A DNA stretch of 5,146 nt from Bifidobacteriaceae bacterium (GTDB lineage Bacteria; Actinomycetota; Actinomycetes; Actinomycetales; WQXJ01), in contig JAISIU010000044.1 in NCBI GenBank assembly GCA_031261885.1, positions 1-5,146 of the forward strand. Reading direction: 5' to 3'. A program made the position numbers and the translations under genes. The notes under the pieces were generated by a model. It saw only the letters and a list, made by a program, of their open reading frames with translations. It was not told the DNA's origin and did no database searches. Positions 1 through 5,146 of the stretch are shown here, piece by piece; within the stretch, counting starts at the first letter, position 1; every line of letters begins with the position of its first letter.

Positions 1-26
1 CGCGCGCCGCGAACAGCGGCGTCCAC

Positions 27-114
27 GCGCGAGTGGCGGAATTGGCAGACGCGCTAGCTTGAGGTGCTAGTGCCTGACTAAAAGGGCGTACGGGTTCAAG
101 TCCCGTCTCGCGCA
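27..114 (+). tRNA. tRNA-Leu (anticodon GAG)
   Basis: This is a complete class II tRNA of 88 nt. The acceptor stem pairs GCGCGAG (27-33) with CTCGCGC (107-113), and the discriminator base is A114. The anticodon stem CTAGC (54-58) pairs with GCTAG (66-70) around the loop TTGAGGT, which puts the anticodon GAG at 61-63; it reads the leucine codons CUC and CUU. A long variable arm (about 71-89, with a GCC/GGC stem) is typical of leucine tRNAs. The T arm is ACGGG (90-94), TTCAAGT, CCCGT (102-106). The CCA end is not encoded, since CGA follows A114, so it must be added after transcription. The promoter must lie left of the window or in its first 26 bases, where I see no clear element. Confidence 0.97.
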
Positions 115-130
115 CGAAATCTGTGGGTGA

Positions 131-157
131 AGTGTGCTTGCGATGCCGCAAGCCACT
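131..157 (+). terminator. hairpin downstream of tRNA-Leu, possible terminator
   Basis: GCTTGCG (136-142) pairs perfectly with CGCAAGC (147-153) around an ATGC loop. The stem extends by GTG (132-134) with CAC (154-156) past one bulged T at 135, and by A131 with T157. A flanking 6-bp inverted repeat, CGAAAT (115-120) with ATTTCG (163-168), could enclose it. It begins 16 nt after the tRNA 3' end, the right place to stop or trim the tRNA transcript. Only a TTT (164-166) follows, so it is not a canonical intrinsic terminator; it could instead be a processing signal. Confidence 0.4.
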
Positions 158-177
158 GACAAATTTCGTCAGCTAGC

Positions 178-221
178 GCGGGGGCCGAGCCCCCGCACCC
201 CGCAAAGGGGCAAGCCCCTTT
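178..221. repeat. tandem pair of GC-rich palindromes, REP-like intergenic repeat
   Basis: Two tight hairpins lie side by side. The first (178-196) pairs GCGGGGGC with GCCCCCGC around CGA, giving 8 perfect bp. The second (204-221) pairs AAAGGGGC with GCCCCTTT around AA. A C/G-rich tail follows (222-250), including ACCCCCGCCC, CTTCGG and GCGCTGCGCGC. Short closely spaced GC palindromes in a spacer fit the description of REP/BIME-type elements, which are usually present in many genomic copies; that part is inference because only one copy is visible. The pair could also help terminate tRNA transcription or block read-through into the downstream gene. Confidence 0.5.
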
Positions 222-277
222 GGGACCCCCGCCCTTCGGCTTCGCGCTGCGCGCTCGCCTCCGCTGTCATCGCCTTT

Positions 278-365
278 GCGCCGCGCGGTCACCTTCCGTC
301 GCACCGGGGAATGAGGGTTTACGGCGGAGATAAAGCGGCGTTTCCCGGTGCGGCCCGCGCGGCGC
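278..365. repeat. nested inverted repeat upstream of the AI-2E family gene
   Basis: An inner stem pairs 300-311 (CGCACCGGGGAA) with 341-352 (TTTCCCGGTGCG): 12 bp including one G-T pair, around a 29-nt loop. An outer stem pairs 278-288 (GCGCCGCGCGG) perfectly with 355-365 (CCGCGCGGCGC). The outer and inner stems are offset by an asymmetric internal loop of 11 nt on the left and 2 nt on the right. It ends about 92 nt before the likely start codon of the membrane protein gene, so it could be a leader structure in that mRNA, or the far end of the intergenic repeat element. I recognise no riboswitch class in it. Confidence 0.45.
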
Positions 366-457
366 GCCTCACCTTGGGGGCGGGGCGGGGGTGGGCAGAC
401 TGGGAGAGCGGCGCGGGCGCGCCGCGCACGGACCAGGTTGGAGCAGCGGACCCCGAG

Positions 458-1747
458 ATGAGCAGCCCCATGACACCGGCACCAACGGTGGCAACACCGA
501 CACTGCCGGCCCCGGGCGCCAGCGAACGCGTGCCCAGCTGGCTCAAAACCGCTGCCGGATGGGCCTGGCGGCTCCTCATCCTCGTGGCCGCCGCCGTCGT
601 CATCGCGCGCGGCGTCATGGGCGTGTCCCTCGTCGTCGCCGCGATCTTCCTCGCCCTCGTCGCGGCCGCCGTGCTCAGGCCCCTCGTGAACCTGCTCGGC
701 CGCGCCATGCCGCGCGCGCTCGCGACCGTCATCGCCTACGTGCTCGGCGTCGCCGTCCTCGTCGGGCTCGGCACATTCGTCGGCGTCTCCATCGCCGGAC
801 AAGCCGACACACTCTCCCACGAGTTCCTGAACGGCCTCGCCGAGCTCAACAAAGTGCTGCGCAAAGCCCCCAAACCGCTACGCGACATCGACCTCTCGAA
901 CGTCGGCGGCAGCATCGTCAGCTGGGTTGAGACCCACAGCGACCAGATCCTGTCCGAAGTCTCCCAACGGGCCGGCGATGTCGTCACGGTCGGCACCGCC
1001 ATCGTGCTCGCCATCTTCTGCTCCATCTACTTCGTCAAATCCGGCAAGAAAATGTGGGGCTGGTTCACGGGCCAGCTCTCGGACGGCGCGCGGCGGCGCT
1101 GGCAAGTGGCCGGCCAGGCGGCCTGGCACACGTTCTCCGCCTACACGCGCGGGCTCGTGCTCGTGGCCGCCGCCAACGGGATCCTGTCCGGCGCCGCCCT
1201 CGCGATCCTGCGCGTTCCCCTCGCCGTGCCGCTCGGCGTCCTCGTGTTCTTGGGCACATTCGTGCCGCTGATCGGCGCGGCCGTCGCGATGGTCCTCGCC
1301 GTCTTCGTGGCGCTCGCCGCGAAGGGCTGGATCATCGCGCTCATCGTGGTCGCGCTCATCGCCCTGATCGGCCAGATCGAGGGGCATCTGCTCCAGCCGC
1401 TCATCATGTCCCGGCAAGTGCGTGTCCACCCCGTGGTCGTCGCGATCTCGGTGGTCGGCGGGACCGTGCTGGCCGGCGTGCTCGGCGCCATCGCGGCCGT
1501 CCCCGTCGTGTCCACGGCCTGGGCCGTGTACAAGGCGTTGCGCGACGACCAGCGCCGCCTGCGCGCCGCCGGCCTGCCCGACGACGGCACCCAAACCCGG
1601 CGCGCCGGCACCAAGGCGGCCGCCGAGGCGGCCCCTTCCACGAAGGAGCTCGACCAGGTCGCCGTGCCCCAGGCCGCGGGCCCCTCCACCGAGGAGCTCG
1701 ACCCGGCCCCGGCCACCCGCACTGACTCCGCCGAGCCATCCGTCTGA
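458..1747 (+). CDS. AI-2E family (UPF0118) membrane transporter
   Basis: This encodes 429 residues of a polytopic cytoplasmic-membrane protein matching family PF01594. Hydrophobic segments run at about 34-53, 55-78, 89-113, 174-194, 232-256, 257-287, 290-306 and 324-355, with a large soluble segment at about 114-173 between the third and fourth. Family-type landmarks are FVPLIGA (268-274) and the stretch around QIEGHLLQP (306-314) through VRVHPVVVAI (321-330). Known members include E. coli TqsA, implicated in autoinducer-2 export, while other relatives have been described as sodium or lithium/proton antiporters, so the substrate here is unknown. ATG 458 was chosen because only a Ser/Pro/Thr-rich tail of about 30 residues precedes the first membrane segment; GGAG at 440-443 is a weak and distant (14 nt) ribosome site. 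ATG 470 is an alternative start. The C-terminal tail (about 360-429) is hydrophilic, Ala/Pro-rich, probably disordered and carries a PSTKELD/PSTEELD duplication. The gene stands alone on its strand and ends 18 nt before a strong hairpin. Confidence 0.9.
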   Translation: MSSPMTPAPTVATPTLPAPGASERVPSWLKTAAGWAWRLLILVAAAVVIARGVMGVSLVVAAIFLALVAAAVLRPLVNLLGRAMPRALATVIAYVLGVAVLVGLGTFVGVSIAGQADTLSHEFLNGLAELNKVLRKAPKPLRDIDLSNVGGSIVSWVETHSDQILSEVSQRAGDVVTVGTAIVLAIFCSIYFVKSGKKMWGWFTGQLSDGARRRWQVAGQAAWHTFSAYTRGLVLVAAANGILSGAALAILRVPLAVPLGVLVFLGTFVPLIGAAVAMVLAVFVALAAKGWIIALIVVALIALIGQIEGHLLQPLIMSRQVRVHPVVVAISVVGGTVLAGVLGAIAAVPVVSTAWAVYKALRDDQRRLRAAGLPDDGTQTRRAGTKAAAEAAPSTKELDQVAVPQAAGPSTEELDPAPATRTDSAEPSV

Positions 1748-1765
1748 AGCCGCACCACCGCCGAC

Positions 1766-1823
1766 GGGCGTGGAGGCTCATGGCGGATTCTGGGCCGATT
1801 ATCAGCCATCAGCCTCCACGCCC
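1766..1823. terminator. long hairpin between convergent genes, probable bidirectional terminator
   Basis: GGGCGTGGAGGCT (1766-1778) pairs perfectly with AGCCTCCACGCCC (1811-1823), 13 bp. After a C-C mismatch the stem continues with ATGGC (1780-1784) and GCCAT (1805-1809), then after a G-A mismatch with GAT (1786-1788) and ATC (1801-1803), leaving a 12-nt loop. It starts 18 nt after the TGA of the + strand gene and lies 42 nt past the TAG of the - strand gene, ideally placed to stop both. Neither side has a U-tract, as is common for proposed actinobacterial terminators, so efficient intrinsic termination is an inference. Confidence 0.75.
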
Positions 1824-1865
1824 AGAGACGGGCAACGGAACCGAACGAGGGCGGAAGCGGGTCGC

Positions 1866-4800
1866 CTATTTGACTTTGAGCTTGAGCTTCTTCGTGACCT
1901 TGCCGGCTTTGACCTTGATGACGGTCTTGCCCTTGGCCAGGACTTGGAGCCGGCCGGCCTTGTCGATGGCCGCGACCTTCTTCTTGGTGGACTTGAACGT
2001 CACCTTCACCGCCAGCGCGGTCTTGGGTCCGAGTTTGGGGGTCAGGTAGACAATCTGGCCCCTCTTGAGTTTCTTCTTGAGTTTGACCGTCACCTTCTTC
2101 ACCTTGGAAGCGGCCGATGACGGACGCTTCTTCAGCACAGTGACCTTCACCTTGGCCATCTGAGAACCCGAGGTGATCGTGACGACCGCCTTACCCGGCT
2201 TACGGGCCTTGACCTTCCCCGACGCCGAGACGGTCGCAATCTTGGTCTTGGAGCTCTTGTACGTGACCGGCACGGTGACGCCATCGGCCGTGTAGGCCAG
2301 GGCCACGAGCTTGTAGCTCTTGCCCTTCACCAAGGTCGCCTGGCCCAGGGCGGCCTTGACCTTGACGGCGGTCGGCCCGGCCGGTGGCGGGGTCGTGGTT
2401 CCGGGCCCGCCCGGTGTCGTCCCCGTCCCGGTCGACCCGCCCGGACCGGTCCCACCCGGCTCGGTGGCCCCGACCCCGGCCGGCTTGAAACTCGCGTACA
2501 CGATGTGATCCGCCACGATCCCGGTCAGCGTCAACGTGAACGTGCCGTCACCGTTTTCGACCAGCTGGTCGGTGACATCGGTGACAAGAACCCCGATGGC
2601 GTCCTGGACCTTGTCGACCATGAAGCCCGCGCCGGGCGTGATCACAACCTGGTCGGACGCGCCCTCCACCACGGACTCCGCCGCCACCAGCGCGGTCCCG
2701 GTGGTCCCGGCCACCGTCTTGATAGTGAACAACCGGTCCAACACCAACCCGCCCGGATACCCGCCAAGGATCCCATCGACATCGAACAGGCCAGAGTTCC
2801 CCACGCCATACCCATCGGCGCTGCCCTGAACCTGATACCCCGTCCCAGGCGGCACCTTCGGCACACCATAATCGCCATCACCATCAGTCACGGCCGGACC
2901 GGCCACCACCTGCTCCGATCCGTCCTCGCCAGCCGGTTTGACGACCGTGACCTCCACGCCCGGCACACCCACACCATCCTTGTCGGTGACCTGACCCCAC
3001 ACCGTCTGACCCTCCACGAACGTCACACGGATCTCATGGGTTTGATCCACACCGGCAATCTCATAGACACCCTGCTTCGCGTTCGCCTGATCGGTCACAT
3101 CCTTCACGGTCCCATCCGCGGCCGTGTCAGTCACCTGACCGATCGAGTAACCCGGTTCGGGCTCTAACTTCACCGTCCCGGTGCCCTTCCAGCTCACCGG
3201 GTTCGGACTGATCGTCACGATCCCATGCCCATCGGCCACCGCCTGACCCACCTCAAAATGCGGCGTCAAACTGATCACGCCCGGCAACGCCACGTCATCG
3301 TCTATCACGGCGAACGTGTCGGAATAGCCCGTGTCATACCCATCGACATCCACCTGAACCCGATAGTCCTCACCCAGAAGCACACGCCCAATCGTGAACG
3401 AACCATCCGCCTCAATATCCACCGGACCGGCCACCGTCACATAGGTCCCATCACCGGCATCGGACGGCTTCACCACGCTCACCGTGCCCGTGCTGATCGT
3501 CCCGTCACCACCACGCGCGGAAACCACCTGACCAGTCACCGAATGCATCGGCGACGGCACGGTATACAGGCCCTTGTCACCATCAACGATATAGAGGGTG
3601 TCGTCGGGATCCAACGCCATGCCCCCGTAGCTGACTCCGGTGATCGTCCGGGTCGCACTCGTGGGATATTCACCGTCGGCCCCCAGCTCCCGCACCGACA
3701 CCTGATTCGAACCGTATTCGGCGATGTAGAGAGCGCGGTCGGAATCCAACGCCACGTAATACGGGATGCCGCTGGGTGCGATCGTCTGGGTCGCGGTCGT
3801 GGGATATTCGCCATCCTTGTCCGGCTTCCACACCGAGACCCCACTTTCGGCGACGAAGATGGTGTGGTCGGAGTCCACGACCACATCCTTCGGGTGGCTG
3901 ATTCCGGTGATCGTCTGGGTCGCGATCGTAGGATATTTCCCATCTTCGCCCAGCTTCCACACCGACACCTGCCCGTATTCGGCGATGTAGATAGTGTGGT
4001 CTGAGTCCACTGCCACACCCTGTGCCTGGTTGAGTCCGGTGATCGTCTGGGTCGCGGTCGTGGGATATTTGCCATCCTCGCCCAGCTTCCACACCGACAG
4101 CTGTTGGTTACCGTATTCGGTGATGTAGAGAGTGTGGTCGGAGTCCACCGCCACATCAGACGGACCGGTCCCATACATGGGCGCGAGTCCGGTGATCATC
4201 TGGGTCGGGTTGACGCCATATTCGCCATCCGCGCCCAGCTTCCACACCGACACCCGATCGGCCCCCTGTTCGGCCACGTAGATGGTACGGTCGGAATCCA
4301 CCGCTACCCCAGCCGGGCCGGTCAGTCCGGTGATCGCTCGGGTCGCGGTCGCGGGATATTGACCATCCGTGTCGGGCTTCCACGCCGATACCCGTTCCGG
4401 ATTGGATTCGGCGAGGTAGACGGTGTGGTCGGAGTCCACCGCCACACCATACGGGTAGCCGAGTCCCGTGATCGTTCGGGTCGCGGTCGTGGGATAGTTC
4501 CCATTTTCACCCAGCTTCCACACCGACATTTGTTTCGCAAGGGAGTAATCCGCGACGTAGACGGTATGGTCGGAGTCCACTGCCACACCAGACGGGGAGT
4601 TGAATCCCGTGATCGTCTGGGTCGCGGCCGCGAGATAGTCGCCGTTCGGGTCCGGCTTCCACACCGACACCTGATTCGCGCTGAAGCCTTCCGCGACGTA
4701 GACCGTGTGGTCGGAAGCCACTGCCACACCACACGGGGAGCTGAGTCCCGTGATCGTCTCGGTCGCGGCCGCGAGATATTTCCCATCCATGTCCGGCTTC

Positions 4801-5146
4801 CACACCGACACCTGATTCGCACCGCTTTCGGCAACGTAAACCGTGTGATCGGTAGCCACTGCCACACCAGACGGGGAGCTGAGTCCCGTGATCGTCCGCG
4901 TCACGCTCGCGTGATATCCACCATCCGAGCCAAGCTCCCACACCGACACCTGATCAGCACCGTAGCCTTCCACGATGTAGACGGTGTGGTCGGAATCCAC
5001 CGCCACATTACGGAAGCTCTGGAATACGGGAATGGCAAGCTGTGGGGCACCTGCCGTCGATGCTGCCTCGCCTGCGGGCGCCGCCGCTTGGTCGCGCACC
5101 GTCCCAACGGCTTCCGCGGCTTGGCCGCGCACCGTTTCGCTGGCCC
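1866..5146 (-). CDS. large modular surface/secreted protein: NHL-like propeller, CnaB-like/InlB-B-like modules, Lys-rich Ig-like tail (5' end off window)
   Basis: The frame ends at TAG (1866-1868) and stays open to the right edge, so the true start and any signal peptide lie beyond the window. Residues are numbered from the GTG at 5132. Domains in order: Ala-rich segment to 41; ten NHL-like blades and a partial eleventh, 42-529; carboxypeptidase-regulatory/CnaB-like domain 530-622; InlB-B-like domain 624-707; second copies of both at 709-800 and 801-885; Gly/Thr/Pro linker 886-920; Big_2-like Ig domain 921-1001; second Ig-like domain 1009-1088. The GTG at 5132 is a poor start: no Shine-Dalgarno, no signal peptide follows, and it lies inside an 11-residue repeat that continues upstream. 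The architecture fits an extracytoplasmic adhesin or ligand-binding protein, but no catalytic motif is visible and the ligand is unknown. The C-terminus lacks LPXTG and a hydrophobic anchor; Lys makes up 42 of the last 168 residues against 2 acidic ones, so retention by charge on anionic wall polymers is a possibility (inference). There is a single Cys, at 134. Confidence 0.88.
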   Translation of the reverse strand, partial: ASETVRGQAAEAVGTVRDQAAAPAGEAASTAGAPQLAIPVFQSFRNVAVDSDHTVYIVEGYGADQVSVWELGSDGGYHASVTRTITGLSSPSGVAVATDHTVYVAESGANQVSVWKPDMDGKYLAAATETITGLSSPCGVAVASDHTVYVAEGFSANQVSVWKPDPNGDYLAAATQTITGFNSPSGVAVDSDHTVYVADYSLAKQMSVWKLGENGNYPTTATRTITGLGYPYGVAVDSDHTVYLAESNPERVSAWKPDTDGQYPATATRAITGLTGPAGVAVDSDRTIYVAEQGADRVSVWKLGADGEYGVNPTQMITGLAPMYGTGPSDVAVDSDHTLYITEYGNQQLSVWKLGEDGKYPTTATQTITGLNQAQGVAVDSDHTIYIAEYGQVSVWKLGEDGKYPTIATQTITGISHPKDVVVDSDHTIFVAESGVSVWKPDKDGEYPTTATQTIAPSGIPYYVALDSDRALYIAEYGSNQVSVRELGADGEYPTSATRTITGVSYGGMALDPDDTLYIVDGDKGLYTVPSPMHSVTGQVVSARGGDGTISTGTVSVVKPSDAGDGTYVTVAGPVDIEADGSFTIGRVLLGEDYRVQVDVDGYDTGYSDTFAVIDDDVALPGVISLTPHFEVGQAVADGHGIVTISPNPVSWKGTGTVKLEPEPGYSIGQVTDTAADGTVKDVTDQANAKQGVYEIAGVDQTHEIRVTFVEGQTVWGQVTDKDGVGVPGVEVTVVKPAGEDGSEQVVAGPAVTDGDGDYGVPKVPPGTGYQVQGSADGYGVGNSGLFDVDGILGGYPGGLVLDRLFTIKTVAGTTGTALVAAESVVEGASDQVVITPGAGFMVDKVQDAIGVLVTDVTDQLVENGDGTFTLTLTGIVADHIVYASFKPAGVGATEPGGTGPGGSTGTGTTPGGPGTTTPPPAGPTAVKVKAALGQATLVKGKSYKLVALAYTADGVTVPVTYKSSKTKIATVSASGKVKARKPGKAVVTITSGSQMAKVKVTVLKKRPSSAASKVKKVTVKLKKKLKRGQIVYLTPKLGPKTALAVKVTFKSTKKKVAAIDKAGRLQVLAKGKTVIKVKAGKVTKKLKLKVK
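1869..2477 (-). other. linker and Lys-rich Ig-like C-terminal region of the surface protein
   Basis: Residues 886-920 (2373-2477) are a Gly/Thr/Pro linker, a low-complexity flexible or wall-spanning type. Residues 921-1001 match the Big_2 pattern: ATLVKGKSYKL, then VTYKSSKTKIATVSASGKV, then KPGKAVVTI. Residues 1009-1088 repeat that plan in degenerate form, with FKSTKKKVAAIDKAG and AKGKTVIKVKAGK. Lys is 26 of the last 80 residues. There is no LPXTG, no hydrophobic helix and no obvious choline-binding, SLH or LysM signature, so any wall attachment would have to be non-covalent. Confidence 0.75.
2487..3533 (-). repeat. tandem duplication of a two-domain module (CnaB-like + InlB-B-like)
   Basis: Copy 1 is residues 534-705 (3018-3533) and copy 2 is residues 713-882 (2487-2996) of the large - strand protein. 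Both begin with GQV and share in order a VVKP, a VAGP, an acidic-Gly turn, Y-x-VQ, a DGY followed by G-x-S, and an F-x-V, as in carboxypeptidase-regulatory or CnaB-like beta-sandwiches. The second halves share PG-x-G[YF], a V-x-D, then DVTDQ (678-682 and 852-856), a final His and a closing F, resembling the divergent InlB B-repeat fold. Such stalk modules usually space a binding domain away from the wall; that role here is inference. Confidence 0.7.
3546..5009 (-). repeat. eleven tandem NHL-like beta-propeller blade repeats
   Basis: Within the large - strand gene the blades fall at these genomic positions: 4866-5009, 4728-4865, 4587-4727, 4446-4586, 4308-4445, 4155-4307, 4017-4154, 3885-4016, 3756-3884, 3621-3755, and a truncated one at 3546-3620. 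Lengths run from 43 to 51 residues. The consensus has three parts: VAVDSDHTVYVAE, then QVSVWKLG or QVSVWKPD, then YPTTATQTITGL with a Pro/Gly turn. This resembles the NHL pattern (an x-Gly-x-ala-val-asp turn, then a vYVaD strand). Blade 6 has an insertion near its end (MYGTGPSD); blades 8 and 9 lack 2-4 residues before VSVW. The last blade stops after its first two strands and passes straight into the next domain. No Kelch or WD40 signature is seen. Confidence 0.85.
5086..5135 (-). repeat. 33-bp direct repeat encoding an 11-residue period
   Basis: On the + strand the 17-mer at 5119-5135 (GCTTGGCCGCGCACCGT) recurs 33 bp away at 5086-5102 with a single mismatch. In the - strand gene it encodes TVRGQAA, then TVRDQAA eleven residues later, within a segment rich in Ala, Gly, Gln and charged residues. 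An 11-residue (hendecad) period suggests an amphipathic helix or coiled coil. The repeat abuts the window edge, so more copies may lie upstream. Confidence 0.6.

Larger units (their letters stand above)
115..457. other. hairpin-rich intergenic region without a supported gene
   Basis: This 343-base spacer separates tRNA-Leu from the membrane protein gene. It holds the three structured elements annotated within it. The frame of the downstream gene stays open back to a GTG at 134, but that GTG lies inside the hairpin after the tRNA. The encoded stretch is Pro/Arg/Ala-rich and lacks a recognisable domain, and the frame crosses both sets of palindromes, so I treat it as non-coding. I could not pick out convincing -35/-10 boxes for the downstream gene. 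Confidence 0.6.

Noticed and set aside
90..114. tRNA 3' end as a phage or island attachment site
   Set aside because: No second copy of the tRNA 3' sequence and no integrase are visible in the window.
134..457. N-terminal extension of the AI-2E family gene to the GTG at 134
   Set aside because: The GTG lies within the hairpin after the tRNA, the frame runs through several palindromic repeats, and the predicted peptide is Pro/Arg/Ala-rich with no domain. The family needs no such extension.
391..1725. Open frames on both strands overlapping the membrane protein gene
   Set aside because: They are Arg/Ala/Pro-rich shadows expected from high GC content; the chosen frame alone gives clear membrane segments and family motifs.
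458..1747. Quorum-sensing (AI-2) export role for the membrane protein
   Set aside because: The family name comes from one E. coli member; other relatives appear to be cation antiporters, and no luxS or lsr gene is nearby, so a substrate cannot be assigned.
1780..2049. Small + strand gene starting in the convergent spacer
   Set aside because: Its ATG lies in the stem of the terminator hairpin, no ribosome site precedes it, and most of it is antisense to the Lys-rich Ig-like domain.
3225..4004. Long + strand open frame opposite the propeller, with similar overlapping frames elsewhere in the gene
   Set aside because: Repeat units whose lengths are multiples of three keep the same frames open in every unit. 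The peptides are Arg/His-rich with no domain, while the opposite strand gives well-formed repeated domains.
3621..5009. CRISPR-like or minisatellite array from the recurring ~138-bp units
   Set aside because: The units are in frame, encode a regular protein blade and vary mainly in loops; spacing and unit length do not fit a CRISPR array.
5130..5132. GTG at 5132 as the true start of the large - strand gene
   Set aside because: The frame is open to the window edge, no Shine-Dalgarno or signal peptide is visible, and the codon is an internal Val of an 11-residue repeat.

Overview
This is a high-GC bacterial window, most likely from an actinobacterium (Actinomycetota). That placement rests on strongly GC-biased codons, a tRNA without an encoded CCA end, GC-rich hairpins lacking U-tracts, and a secreted-type protein ending in Lys-rich Ig-like domains. 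I cannot name a genus from sequence alone.

Layout: a complete tRNA-Leu(GAG) gene lies at 27-114 on the + strand. A 343-base non-coding stretch (115-457) follows and is packed with inverted repeats: a hairpin just after the tRNA, a tandem pair of GC-rich hairpins resembling REP-type intergenic repeats, and a nested 12-bp plus 11-bp inverted repeat. Next is a + strand gene (458-1747) for a multi-pass membrane protein of the AI-2E (UPF0118, PF01594) family. A long near-perfect hairpin (1766-1823) separates it from a convergent - strand gene.

The - strand gene fills the rest of the window (stop at 1866) and runs off the right edge, so its 5' end is missing. The visible 1,092 residues form a modular, probably extracytoplasmic protein. 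In order they are an Ala-rich segment with an 11-residue period, ten full and one partial NHL-like beta-propeller blades, two copies of a module pairing a carboxypeptidase-regulatory/CnaB-like domain with an InlB-B-like domain, a Gly/Thr/Pro linker, and two Ig-like (Big_2-like) domains that are extremely Lys-rich. No LPXTG sorting signal is present at the C-terminus.

Nothing ties the three genes into one pathway. The two protein genes are convergent and share only the hairpin between them. The least ordinary element is the large repeat protein: blade number above the usual propeller range, an Asp-His pair recurring in most blades, an acidic body with a basic tail, and visible recent blade duplication at DNA level. 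I see no complete undescribed multi-gene system; the surface protein and the hairpin-rich spacer are what merit a second look.
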